Positions 1-12,400 of a DNA stretch of 64,000 nucleotides are shown one piece after another. Source of the DNA: Callipepla californica brunnescens (lineage: Eukaryota > Chordata > Aves > Galliformes > Odontophoridae); assembly GCA_023055505.1 (NCBI GenBank), contig JALIRH010000018.1:12811646-12875645 (forward strand), in the 5' to 3' direction. Below the pieces are notes generated by a model. That model was not told the origin of the DNA. It worked only from the letters and a program-made list of their open reading frames with translations, and made no database searches. Numbering within the stretch: position 1 is the first letter of the stretch; every line of letters starts with the position of its first letter. Both the position numbers and the translations under genes were made by a program.

Positions 1-2403
1 ACATCACAGTTAACCTAAGCAGGATCAGGCACATCTTTCTATGCCATGCTGCACCATACCATATGTGCAGCATGTCTTTCTGGCCTGTGCTGTGCATATT
101 CCTTGGCCGCGGCTGATTTACTGATACAGAGGAGCCCACAAGTAGCTCCCACTTGGTTTTGGTGATAGTCTACTACTGGCACAGCCTTACTTTTATCTAA
201 CAGTGAATTAAGTGGCTCTTATATAAACTTCCTTTCATTTCACTGTAAAAATGATGAATAGAGTTATTTTATTCTAAAAAAAAAAAAAAAAACAAAACTA
301 GAATGGACAAAATGGAGTAACCCTTCCTGGGACAGAACCTACACAGCGTGCTGCACCCTAATTAGAGGCAAATTCAGCACTGAACAACTCAGGGTTTCCA
401 GCAACAGAAGGGAGATAAGGTTACCAATCTTAAAAGGTTACTGTCTTTTTGTAGTGTTAGTTTTAGCACATGCCACTTTAAGCAATACTTGGCAGAGTGC
501 CTGCCTCACTGAGATGATAATGAACCAGTGCATCCCAGTGCAAAGCACCGTTTGTTCAATCCTCTTGATATCATGAAAGCTGTACCATCTAATGATCATC
601 CGAGTGAAGCCAGACTTTGTAAGAAAGATATTATTTTGACAAGTTATCTTTCACTAAAGTTCTCATTGTTTTCCAAAAAAATATGGCTTAATTTCAGATT
701 TTCTAGACTATAAACAAGGAATTCTTTGAGCTGAATTTGTAGTAGCTTTCAAAGATCAGAGAAATTCATGTAGGTTTTTCTCCGTGTTGTGTATGTCTTG
801 ATACACCCTCAATTAGACTGTATCCCAATCTTTCTCAAAATTGCACAAAAAACTAATTGATCTATACCCTAGTCATCTCACTACATTGGGCATAATTGGG
901 TGTAATAGCAATTAAGCTAACAATAATGAGAAAAGTAGGTGTATAAAGAAAAATCCTTTTCCCTTCATTAGTGAGCATTTTGAGTACCCTGGCAAGCACT
1001 GTAAGATACAACAAAATTCTTTCTGGCCCTGTGACCTCATGCTTTATGATACACTGCTCCATTAAGCATTGTATTTTGACTTATATAAATTGTCTGCTGT
1101 ATGTTGAGAGGGAGGGTTGCAAAGAGTTAAATCAAGAGGAGACTTGAGGTGAAACTCAGAATATGTGTAAGGCAATTTATCTGCAATAAAAGATTTTGGG
1201 GATTAACAGAATTTCTTTGTTGTGAACCTTTTTTGGTATTTGAGACTTCATTTTGTGTACTTCTGGGCTATGTGGAGCCAAAACTTTAAAACAAAATGTA
1301 TCCTATTACAGTTTCCTCTAACAGCTTCCAGTTCCATTCTTAAACTGTTAGGCAACTTTTAAGAGTTTTCAGTTTACCCAGTTCAACCTTCAGAAAAGAA
1401 CTATTATTAGAATAAAAATAGTCCAAGAGATTTGTACAGAATGCCAATGAAGCTGAGGGAGATTCCCAGCTAAAAATAATAATAATAAGAAGAAGAAGAA
1501 GAAACAGGCTTTTTTACATAGTCATGCACAGAAATGCTGAAAGGCTTGGGGTTTGTTAGCTAAGAAGCTCTAAAGATATATTTTTTTCTCTCTCTGATTA
1601 ACCTCATGTAAAACAAAGCAACACATAAGTACACTACACATGTGAACTAAATACAAAATATAGGAAACAAAATAAATAACGTAATCACGAGAGACCTGCT
1701 GAACAATGATTTGTTTGAGCCTTTCCTGGATAAAGATTTCTTCAGATTTGTTGATATATCCCATCAGTTAAGTTCAATTACTGAAGATTAGAATCAAGCT
1801 TTCTGGCATTATGTGGATTTTCTCCAAAGTGAAGAAAGAAAAAGTTAACGCTAATTACAGATGTCAGACCATCCCTGAGAGGAAAATGAATCTCGGAGTA
1901 ATTTCTCATACTGTGACATACTGATAATTCCTTTGATTTAGACACCCTTACTATGTTCTTTCTGTAGAAATAATTAAATTTAAGTTGATAAGTCTAAATA
2001 TCCTGCAAGATTTTACTAAATAGAGACTGAAATGTAAAGATCTGGTCTTAGGTAAAGGAAAAATAAAATGGCTAAAAACTGTCTCACATTCAGCAAGATA
2101 CAAGTGGACTGTACCATCCTCACTGTTATAGCCATACTATGAGATGCAGTTGCTTACATTCACTTTCTAATAGTTTGAGTCACTAGTGATTTACTCCAAA
2201 AGTAATCTAATATCTGATATGTATAATATCCTGTTTTCTGTCTTCATCCACAACAAATGTCCAGATAAATACTTCAGAATTAAGCTACTATATCAAGTTA
2301 ATTATAAATTAAGGGCAATATTCAATATTCTTAATATTAAAACAAATCACATTTCAAAGCTTTTGCAAATTCTAAACTATGCATTTTAAAATGGCATCAA
2401 TAT
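1..2403. other. Unique AT-rich non-coding DNA
   Basis: No recognisable gene or interspersed repeat. The stretch contains an A17 run at 276-292 and a compound (AAT)n(AAG)n microsatellite at 1475-1504. The open frames here are short (67 codons or fewer), unrelated to any family I know, and lack splice or promoter context. Confidence 0.7.
1475..1504. repeat. Compound (AAT)n(AAG)n microsatellite
   Basis: About four AAT units pass directly into about five AAG units. This is a simple tandem repeat, expected to be length-polymorphic. Confidence 0.85.
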
Positions 2404-3165
2404 TATAGAATCATAGAATGGTTTGGGTTGGAAGGGACCTTTAAGATCATGCATTTCCAATGGCCCTGCTATAGACAGGGACACCTCCCTCTAGAACAGG
2501 TTCCTCAAAGACCCATCCAGCCTGGCCTTGAACTCCTCCAGGAAGGGGGCATCTACAACCTCTCTGGGTAACCTGTTACTGTATCTCACCATCCTGACAG
2601 TGAAGAATTTCTTCCTAATATCTAGTCTAAATCTACCCTTTTCAAGTTAATTGCCATTTCCCCACATTCTGTCACTACATGCCCTTATAAAAAGTCCCTC
2701 CCCATCTTTCTTGCAGGCCCCCTTCAGATACTGGAAGGCCACATTAAGGTCCACCTTGAGCCTTCTGTTCTTCATGCTGATGAACCCCAACTCTCACAGC
2801 CAGTCCTTAGAAGGGAGGTGTTCCTGCTCTCTGATGATCTTTATGGCTCACTCCAACAGCTTGATGTTCTTCCTGTGTTGGGAGACCCACAGCTGCGTCC
2901 AGTACTCCATATGAGGTCTCATGAGAGCAGAGTAAAGGGGCAGAATCACCTCCCTTGACCTGCTGGTCATGCTTCTCTTGATGCAACCCAGGATATGGTT
3001 CAAATTCTGGGCTGCAACTGCACATTGCTGGCTCACGTTGAGTCTTACATCAACTGACACTCAGAAATCCTTCTAAAGGCTGCTCTCAAACCACTCTCTA
3101 TCCAATCTGTATCTGTGATTGGGATTGCCCCTACCCCAGTGCAAGACCTAGCACTTGATACAGTT
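2404..3165 (-). mobile_element. CR1 LINE, 5'-truncated, minus strand
   Basis: The element's 3' end lies at the left edge, with 'tagaatcatagaatgg' followed by 'gggttggaagggacc', which is the reverse complement of the avian CR1 terminus. Moving right it passes through the 3' UTR into the C-terminal part of the CR1 ORF2 protein and ends near 'caagacctagcacttg'. About 760 bp remain of a family whose full length is about 4.5 kb, so this is a typical 5'-truncated dead copy. It shares unusual sequence variants with the copy at 8536-9005. The exact 5' edge is uncertain by a few tens of bases. Confidence 0.93.
2848..3060 (-). pseudogene. CR1 ORF2 fragment (C-terminal to reverse transcriptase)
   Basis: The minus-strand frame reads a stretch typical of the region C-terminal to the reverse transcriptase in CR1 ORF2, including '[19 protein letters not shown]'. 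It lies inside the CR1 copy at 2404-3165 and has neither the RT catalytic core nor the endonuclease. A second overlapping frame shows that the copy is frameshifted. It is a relic with no host function that can be inferred. Confidence 0.8.
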
Positions 3166-4422
3166 TTTAGTTATTTGTGCTCTTAATCTCTCTGTATTTA
3201 TCCTAAAAATGCAAAACTCTTCAAAAAGGAATTTTCAAGACTGCCAAATTCTCTATCTAGCACAGCAAGGGAGAAACACTGTCTGCTGAACACAAGGATC
3301 CTTACTTGTTTTTGCATATTTATACAGCATTTCCCATTTAACCTTTTCCTCTGTTTTTGTACTAATCTGTAAGACATGCTGAGAAAGATAACATGCTGCA
3401 AAAGAGAAGACATTCAGAAGTCATCAAATGATTTATTGCTGTTGTAACAAGTGAGTGAATACTGATATAAGTTGGTATAGTCTTACTGACTTTGGTGAGA
3501 TTGAATGGTTGATAATGAGAAAGATTTTGAACAGTGGTCTCAGCAGATGCATAAACATGGTACACTCACACCTTGACCATAACTCTTTAGTAAAGATAAG
3601 AAATTTGAGATAGTTAACACATGTTATTTTTTGAGGCTTCCTTTTATCATATTATTACCATGTTGAGATTACCCTCCTATTTTTTTTAGTTCAGGAAACA
3701 TCCAGAAATAATTATATTTGACATTCATTTTCAAATCACAGGACAGTAACTGACAGAGCTCTGTACAAGAATAGTAGGTTAAAACCAGCGCTGAAAATGT
3801 TGGAAAGAATTACAAGAAAAAATCTGAAGAACAAAGTTAACAAGAATAGCACTAGAATCCACTAGGTTGTTAAAACCACATTCAAGATTCGTTTGCACAC
3901 TTGTTCAAAAATGAACTACATAAATGTCCTGTACTTGCTAGAATAGTAGCTGATTATTTATTCATAGACTGTTATCAGTTTAAAACAGTTTTCAGATGTG
4001 GAATCTCGTTTCTACATTAGCTGCATAATGAACCAGAAGAAATTTAAGTAAATAAGCATCAAGTAATTAATCTAGTAATGGTGAGGTGTATTATTCTGTA
4101 GTTGTATTAAGCAGTAGCATATGAACCAAGATTACTTAACACTTTCCATTGAAAGCCTCAATTTGTAGGTTTTTATTGCTTTGTTGAACTAATTATTTGG
4201 GCTGAAACTTTCCATCTTGCCCTTTGCTTCTGATTCAGGATTATTGCTATTATTTTGTTTCTTTGTAATTCACTAAAGTTTATACTGAAAATGGCTCAGT
4301 TGCTTCAAAAGTGAAGTAAAGGAAAAAATATCTGCCAGTATTACAAACAATTTCCATCCTTTACACTGAAGCATTTGGTGAAGACTATGATGTTTAGAAG
4401 ATCATAAATCTGGGATCAAAGA
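3166..4422. other. Unique non-coding DNA
   Basis: AT-rich sequence between two CR1 fragments. Nothing recognisable; two short minus-strand open frames (3198-3565) overlap and have no family signature. Confidence 0.65.
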
Positions 4423-4478
4423 GTCATAGAACAGTTTGAGTTGGAAGGGACCCACAAGGATCATTAAATACAACTCCT
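4423..4478 (-). mobile_element. CR1 3'-end fragment, minus strand
   Basis: A 56-bp remnant reads 'gtcatagaacagtttgag' then 'ttggaagggaccca' and a 'gatcat' block, which is the reverse complement of the CR1 terminus. No octamer array remains. This is an extreme 5' truncation or a decayed old copy. Confidence 0.8.
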
Positions 4479-5040
4479 AAGAGGTCTGTGTGTGTTCTGT
4501 TTTACACCTTAATCTCATTTGGCTGCCTCACCCTAAAGAATGTGAACAAGAGGAGCAGAAAGAACACTTTAGTTAATATGACTCCCTGAAAGAAAATGTT
4601 CTAAACTAAAATCTCAGTGGTGCCCGCACATCCTGCTAGGATTCCAGATTCCAGCTTGGGAAAGAACCTAAAATTAAGTTGCCACACGCACAGATGTTCA
4701 GCATCTTTCAGAATAGGCCAGGACTCTTCAGCGTGCCCAAATAAACCTCAAGTTAAATTTAATAATGATTTGACCTGCTTATAAAGTATTGCAAACTTTG
4801 AAAATGTTGAACTGGATTACACTGAAAGGAAAAAAGATCCACATGGGAAATGAAGATGGACTCATGATGACACAGGAATGTACTTCTTAAATTACTTGAC
4901 TTTTATGAATGTACTCCTATTCAAGTCAAAATCTAATACACTGCTGGATAAGAAATGGCCATATAAAAATTCAGATGAAAATCTAAGTAAAATATAAAGA
5001 CGCACAAGCATCAGAAGACCATAACCTTAATTAAAAAGTG

Positions 5041-5058
5041 TCCCACATTAATGTGGGA
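5041..5058. repeat. Perfect 18-bp palindrome
   Basis: 'tcccacattaatgtggga' equals its own reverse complement with no spacer. The flanking 'gtgtc' and 'gagacac' allow a further imperfect pairing. No function is assignable. Confidence 0.7.
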
Positions 5059-5100
5059 ATGGGAGACACATGCAAATCAATAACTTTACTTACAATTATT

Positions 5101-5156
5101 CTGAGAACCTGAACCTGAGGTACAAAGAAGTTGAAATAGAAGTTTCAGGTTCCCAG
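5101..5156 (+). repeat. Inverted repeat able to form a 56-nt hairpin
   Basis: The left arm 5101-5116 pairs with the right arm 5141-5156 around a 24-nt loop. The core 'gaacctgaa' pairs with 'ttcaggttc', giving about 14 pairs with two mismatches. The stem is shorter than that of a normal microRNA precursor, so I call only an inverted repeat. Confidence 0.5.
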
Positions 5157-8100
5157 AAGGTGTGCTAATTAATTGTGAACACATATTACCATGTCGTAAA
5201 ATTCTAGGTGAGTCTAGAGACCTTGTTTTCAGACATATCTAAGAAATAATTGACTTGTTAGAAGAGCTCTTTCAGATGACTTTCCTTTCAGGAAGATGCA
5301 ACCAAATACATTGCAAATGAGTCGTTCACCTTCCCCTCTTCCCTTCCAGTTGGATTTCCAGTGGGACAGAGTCTTGGATATAAACTAGAACTGCTAGAGT
5401 GATCAAATTCCTCCTGTTTTGTAATAAAATGTGCAATTGAAAAAAGAATATGTTGTCTAGACTCACCTGCTGGGATTTGCTGCAGTGAAAAGCAGAGTCT
5501 TGGACTCTTGGTTTTCCAGTTTAGACATCTGTCAGAGAATGACAGGGATTCCTGCAAGCTCATATACCCAGGTGTTTTTTATACTTTTTTTTTTTTTAAA
5601 TAAAGGGGAAAGAAAGAAAACACCCAAACATGGAACAGAAAGATGACTGGCATTCCAATATCCTGCCTTCTTTTGAATACATGGTATTAACAGGTCATGC
5701 ACCCAGGCATGGGAGTTTGAATGTTTTCCCGAGAGGAGTAACATAAATAAAAATGTTCATTGTCAAAAGTACTCAGAAAAAAATATTGTTGCTTTAGAAG
5801 GCTTTCAGGATTTTTTTTTTCTCTCTTGATCTATGATAGAGCCTGCTTGGCTGACAGGCTTTTACCTACAGAGTAAAAACCGTGTGTTGTATGCCCAGAG
5901 TCCTCGCTTCAGTGTCTAAGCAAAATAAATCTTTTTATGATTTTTAACTGGAAAGAAATAGAAACACTAGGGACAGATTGTATTCAAGTATAGATGTACT
6001 GATTTGAATTTATATCATTTCTTGAAAGAGTTTTAAGCACTTAAACACAAACACAAGAATACCAGAATTTTTCAGTTCTGTATCACTGTTGTTCAAATTA
6101 CAGCTAGGATGGTCTTCTATTCCTTCTCTTTTAAACAAAAAAAAAAAAAAAACCACAATAACTTTCAAACTATGAAGCTGCTCAACATTCACCTTGTACA
6201 GATACTTCTGGTTGCACACATGATTCTTTGTCTCACACAGTTTCCATTTTGGGGTTTATTTACAATGCTTCCTAATGCTAACCTAAGTAGTGGTTCTGGC
6301 ATTACAAATACTCCTAAAATGTGTTAACCTAAAACTTGCAACACAAAACTCATTCTAGCTTTATCTTTTGTGATCTTAAATATTTTCTAGGATTTTGTGT
6401 TTCCTGTCTTTCCAATCAGTCAAATTTCTCCGCTGTTTGGATTCCTTATGACATATTTCTAATGTGCTTCAGTTTGAAATCTCAGCCACATAGGAATAAT
6501 TTTCTTCTGAACAGGGAAAGTAATTACGGAACTTGGGTTTGCATTTTCATCAGTTGATTTATTACTGCCCAGGGTAGTAATGCAGGTTAATTGTTTTTTC
6601 CTTTCTGGCCTTTGTGACTTTGGGGCTTGAAAGTGATCAGCAGGTTTACCACCACTGAAATAACACTAGACACAGACTAGTGTCTGACAAGCTGAAATGA
6701 CATGGTACAGCTCTCAAAGTGTAGGCTCACTTGATTACTTAAAACATTATTTTGTTTATGCTATATAGTTTCCTGAGCATTCTTCACCTTAGCAGTCCAG
6801 CCCTGCTGTCAGCAGTTTCAAAGTATTTGTTATTTTATGCACTGTGGACTCCTCTGTGCTCATCATCCATTTATTTTCAGTTGAAAGAGTCCTTAGAGAC
6901 TTCATTTAAGCTTGTTTTGATTTCTCTTACTGTATCTGCTGAAACTGGCGTCACATTTGGTAGACACTATTTTTATTTATTGTTATAAAAATGTCCTGAC
7001 ATTACGATTCAAGGGGATTGGCTTCTTTTATTTTTCTTCTCATTCCATAATATAATATTTTTGATAATGCGTGTAGCCATTTATATGCTTTTATTGTGCT
7101 TTGAACAAGAACAGATTATATAAAATAGTACTAGATTTTAAATGTTCCCATAAAGATAACTACAAGTATTGTTCAGCCACAGCAATAAGGAAGACTCTTC
7201 TGCAGTTGACTGCAATTTCTGCCTTCAGTCTACTGGGAAAAATTTGTAGGTTATTGTCCTGGGGGAAAAAATGTTCCAGTAATTAACACATATCTCAAGA
7301 AGGTAACTAGTTAACCACTGTCAAACAGGGTACCCCCACACTTACGTGCTTTGCTGAACTGGGGCCTTACTCAGGTCATCTGCTTACTCCTGTGTGATGT
7401 GAGAGCCTTCCAAGCATGAGCCGTCCTTTCTGACTTGGAAAAATTCCCTCCCCTTCCAACTTTTCTTGGCAGACACTCAAACATTTTGGTTCTTAGTCCT
7501 GTAGATCTCTTACCGAAAAATAATGCATTCCATAGAACTGTTTCTTGGTTTGTATCAGATTTTGTTATCATTTTACCAGTCAGCCCAGTAGGTTTTAAAA
7601 GTCTGGTTTTTGCTTTTCACCCGCCAGACTGAATACATCAGAAGAAACTCATTCTCCTATCTTATCGAGTAAAACAAGGCAGAATCAGGTGCTTTGCAAG
7701 AATCTGTAGTCTACAGATTTTTTTGTTTGTTTCTAGGAAGTCAAGCATGCCATTATGAGATGACACATCTTTAGTTAAACTTTCCTTTGTGTTTAGAAAT
7801 TTTTCTGTTTTACATAATATTTTTCTTTGTACTTTTCTTTTGAATCTTCGGGTTTCTTTAATTACTTTATTTACTTCTGTTTTTTTCTTTTTATTTAAAT
7901 GTGGTCAGGTTTCTAGGGCCCAATCTAAAATGACTTTGTACTTTTGGTTTCTGTATAACGTCTTTATTACTTGACAACAAATCTTAAATAGCTTAATTTC
8001 TTCCTGGTGGTGTAGCTTGCAAAGATATTCATATTTCCATCACAATCATTCCACCACTATTGTTATTATTAGTTCTTCTGTCAAGATTTTGTTTTCAATG

Positions 8101-8535
8101 ATTATATCATTCTCAATAGCACTTCTTAAAAAGTTGGCATTCTTACTGACATCAGCCCAGAGGAGGTAAAGGAAATTCCCAGATGTAGCTCTGTTCTTAT
8201 ACAGTTTTGAATGAATTAGTTCCGTTTTCCATGCTGTCACTTAATATTCCTGTTCGAAGTTGTAACGACGGAAATGTAACTTTTTATACATTTTATCTTT
8301 TCTAAATGGATCTTCTGACTTATGTTCATAAAAATTGCAGTATTTTTGTAGTTTTAAGTTTCCATCCTGTAGAAGTACCTAAGGCATTGTCTATTCTTTT
8401 CTAAATATTCCTTAATCAAAATCAAAAAAAGTTTTCTTAAAAATAAGTTTGCTCGCATAATTTGAGTAATCTTTCTCAGTTTTGAAATAAATTTAATATT
8501 CTTTCTCTCTTCCAATTCTTCCTTCTATGTGTGAA

Positions 8536-9005
8536 ATCATAGGATCATAGAATGGTTTGGGTTGGAAGGGACCTTTAAGATCATGCATTTCCAATGGCCC
8601 TGCTATAGACAGGGACACCTCCCTCTAGAACAGGTTCCTCAAAGCCCCATCCAGACTGGCCTTGAATGCCTCCAGGAAGGGGAGCCTACAGCCTCTCTGG
8701 GCTACCTGTTCCTGTTTCTCACCATCCTGACAGTGAAGAATTTTTTCCTAATATCTAGTCTAAATCTACCCTTTTCAAGTTAATTGCCATTTCCCCACAT
8801 TCTGTCACTACATGTCCTTATAAAAAGTCCCTCCCCATCTTTCTTGCAGGCCCCCTTCAGATACTGGAAGGCCACAACAAGGTCCCCCTTGAGCCTTCTG
8901 TTCTTCATGCTGATGAACCCCAACTCTCACAGCCTGTCCTTAGAAGGGAGGTGCTCCAGCCCTCTGGTCATCTTCATGACCCTCCTCTGGACCCACTGCA
9001 AACAG
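8536..9005 (-). mobile_element. CR1 LINE, 5'-truncated, minus strand
   Basis: A 470-bp copy. Its 3' end is on the left ('ggatcatagaatgg' plus 'ggttggaagggacc') and it ends on the right at about 'acccactgcaaacag'. It is very close in sequence to the copy at 2404-3165, sharing the non-standard block 'catgcatttccaatggccct', but it is truncated about 290 bp earlier. Its flanks are unrelated, so it is an independent insertion. Its open frames are translations of the antisense strand of the element and have no meaning as genes. Confidence 0.93.
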
Positions 9006-9129
9006 AGTGCATACTAATAAACACACATGCCTTTTAAATTGTATCAGTAAACATTGATATATGTACAGTCAATTCATTTACCACCAAAATAACAAAGGAC
9101 AGTGTATTTATTCCATTTTAAAAGTAGAT

Positions 9130-9159
9130 ATTAAATACAATTTTATTAAATACAATTTT
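9130..9159. repeat. 15-bp tandem duplication
   Basis: Two perfect adjacent copies of 'attaaatacaatttt' (9130-9144 and 9145-9159). Confidence 0.85.
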
Positions 9160-9425
9160 AGTATTTTTTCATCCCTGTGGGAAAAAAAATGATTCATGAA
9201 TTTTGCTGCTACAAATATTTTACAGATTAGAACTGGACTGGGCCAGTGTTTTTCCATCTTCCTTTGCCTTCTCTGTCCTAGGGAATATCCTAATTTCTAT
9301 AATAACATCATTTCTGAATGTACTTTCTCTGGGTCCTAACATGTATCTTATTTGTCTTTGGTTAGATTAGTAAGTATATGTCACACACAGCATGGTAACA
9401 GAGCACTGAGAGATTTGCTCCAGGG

Positions 9426-9463
9426 TAAGAATGTCCAGGAGGTCTAAGAATGTCCAGGAGGTC
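9426..9463. repeat. 19-bp perfect tandem duplication
   Basis: Two adjacent identical copies of 'taagaatgtccaggaggtc' (9426-9444 and 9445-9463). With no divergence between copies the duplication is probably recent. Confidence 0.88.
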
Positions 9464-12400
9464 TGGATTTGTTCATGCTAACTTAGCTCTTGGAGGATTT
9501 AAGCTGTGTGGGAGACCATCTGGTCACATACCCAGCACAAAGCTAGGACAAAATCACAGGGCCAACCTGAGCTCCATATCATGCACTTTAGCTGATTTAG
9601 CAGGACAGAAATGTTGGCATGTTCTTATGGCATGATCTGGATCACATTTTTTTGTATGAGTGTGGCAGAGGGGCACAGACTGGAAAGCTCAAGCCTGTTC
9701 ATGCAAGGAGGAGCAGTTTCAACAGGAGGGAAACAGAATTTTCTCCCTACCCTGCAAACATATTAGCTCAGCTCAACTTTGGATCATCACATTTTTCTCT
9801 CTCCATGCTTGTGGAAACCCAAAAATGCTGTCTCCCAAGAATCCGGATAGCAGCAGGCAGCAGCTGGAAACATCTGGCTCTCACAAACATTTCCCAGTGA
9901 TATACCGGCTGCCATCTCTGCTGAGCATCATACAGAAGCTACCACTCTACCGTCTTAGGGCCCCATGCCTTTGTTGTTGGCCCTCATGTACTTTGCTGTT
10001 ACTGTGTGTTTTCAGAACAAGGTTACAGACGCAGTGATACAGAAACCAACCAAATACTTTATAACCTCTTCCATGTTTTGTAAGGAGAGAGAATTTTTAG
10101 TCCTCTAACCACAAGAAATATGCCAAGATGAAATCCAAGGTGGGGCATTAAAGAGGTAAACACATTTCAGTTCAAGAGTTTAACTCAAAAAGCCCAGTCA
10201 TCTTCACGAACATCTGTTTTTTGTTGCTGGTTTTTTTTTGTTTTTTTTTTAGGGTTACTCTTACTAGCTTTGGTAGCTCTTTAAAGTTCTTAGTTCCTAG
10301 TGGCTTAGTTCCTAGTAACAACATACAGGCCTTTAACTCTGCTGCTCAGGATAAGTTTGTTTGGTCATGGAGACCTTACGTGTCTAAAATAACACAAATT
10401 AAAATGAAGCCTTCTGCATGTTTTCACACACCTTAGAAGTATTTGATGTCATAAATTAATCAGTAGTAAGAAATCATTGCAGGATTATGATGAAAATAAG
10501 ACTATTTTCCCCTCAGCATTGCTTTGCATGTTTTCTTACCATAGAATGTGTGTTTTGCTCTGGGACATTGAGAAAAATATAGGTCTCTCTTTTTTTTCTA
10601 ATTTAAATATTGCACAGGTCTCAGTTTTCAGTATACATTGGACCAAGTATCTTACTGCACCTGTGTCTTTTCTACTAGGTATATTCAATTAGTATCTCAC
10701 ATTGATGAATTTGGTAGATTACCTTTAAAATCATACAGCAATTAAGCAATTTCTTTTGACTTGCATCACAGGTTTGGTGTCTGCATTATATTAAGCAATT
10801 CCCTGATTATTTCCCAAGATCCAATGAAGTCACCCTATATGCTCAGCTTCTTCAAAGGGCTGGCTGTCATGTAATGAACCAGTATGATCACCACCACTTT
10901 TATATGGCCACTGGTTGGAGAATTTCAGCTGGCAGTGTTTTAGGCATAGAATAGTCACCCATGTTAGGAGAAGATTTTACCCAAATGTAAGATAGACCTC
11001 TACTCTCTAGCCCACAGACAAGATTATTAGACAACATTTTATCATTTTGGAGTGAGGGAGAGAATGAGAGAGAGGCAGAAATGTCTCTCAGGATAAATCC
11101 ACCAAAATCTAGATGAACACCTAGGTCTTGAAGACTTATGTATTTTATGTGGAAGTACATTTAAAATTCTGTATGTCTTTTCACCAACTTTATCTATTCT
11201 GTTCTCCAAAACTACTGTGGACTCATACTTCATTATTTTGTTTATATCCGTGACCTGCTAAAGATGTCAAATGCTTTGTATGAAGCAAGTCAAATTCTGA
11301 TCTCAGTTGTACATATCTTGATATGCAGAAATATTACCTTATTTTGTTTCTGTAAGTCAGACACTACAGACAGATTGCTAAAAAAAACCCTAAATATTAC
11401 AGTTCCGAAATAGAGCCATTTTCTTTGAGATTTTATTTTACGTGGGAATGAACATTTAATTGAACTGACATGGTGAAAACCTTGAGCATGTGGCGTGCCA
11501 GTCAAGTTAGCTCAGCTAACCTTGCCCTTTTGCAAGCTGCAATGAATTCTGAAACGAAGCTCTGGTCTGAGGCAGTAGATCAAAACCATTATCCAGGCTT
11601 CCTGTGAGAATTAGGTTGGATCCAACCCAAGACAAGACTCCAGCTGTGCCTCCCTGCTCCTATTAGACAGGAAACTCAGAAATATCAGTTAAACTAGCCT
11701 AACCACAAAACGTTCACAGCAATATATTACATTTTTCTCTTTACAGACTTCTACTTTAATCAAATGAGATCAGTTAATCTCATATGAACAATTTTCCTGT
11801 TGTCCATCAAGTGTCTTTGTTCTCTGTGTATATAAATACAAAGAGAGAAAAAGTAGTAATATGTACATAGGTTATCCACGAAGCTAACCACGTAAAAGGA
11901 TATCTGTGCTATGCTTGAGACCTGTTCATGTTTTCTTTGGCTTGTTACACCTTTGAGTAAGAAGAAAAGGGAATTTCTGTAAATTCGTGCCTTGTCATTA
12001 GGAAAACCTTTGTCTCATTCCAAAGCAAGCTGGAGCTATATTCAAGTATTCCTGAAGAAAACAATATCAACTATAGCATTTCCAGTCAAGTCAATACAAT
12101 CATGTCTGAGGAAGACATTTTTATTTTTGACAGGTGGACCAAAGCATGAAAGGAAGAGACAGAATTAAACATTGTAGAAGAGGCTGTTCTGACAATAATC
12201 AGGTCTAGCAGGAAATGTAGATGTCTTTCAAAGAAACTATACTGATCCCAAGATTCAGATGGAAAAAATAATAATAACAAAAGAAAGGACTTTTGAATAC
12301 TGCAAATAAATATCCACAGAAAACAGTGCTTTGAAGCTTCCTTCTCACACAACACAATGGGCACTGTCCTGATCATATTTTCAAATTGAAAGATAGTCCT

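Larger units (their letters stand above)
4479..8535. other. Unique non-coding DNA
   Basis: About 4 kb without a recognisable gene or transposon. It contains an 18-bp perfect palindrome (5041-5058), a small hairpin (5101-5156), a T13 run near 5585 and an A16 run at 6137-6152. Short open frames on both strands (up to 91 codons) carry no domain signature and no consistent exon context. Confidence 0.65.

Noticed and set aside
2651..2914. Plus-strand open frames across CR1 copies (also 8562-9017, 23220-23926, 31090-31414, 43773-44015)
   Set aside because: They are antisense translations of CR1 and recur in every minus-strand copy.
2990..3020. 'ggttcaaattctggg' resembling a tRNA B box
   Set aside because: It is part of CR1 antisense sequence and no A box or cloverleaf can be drawn.
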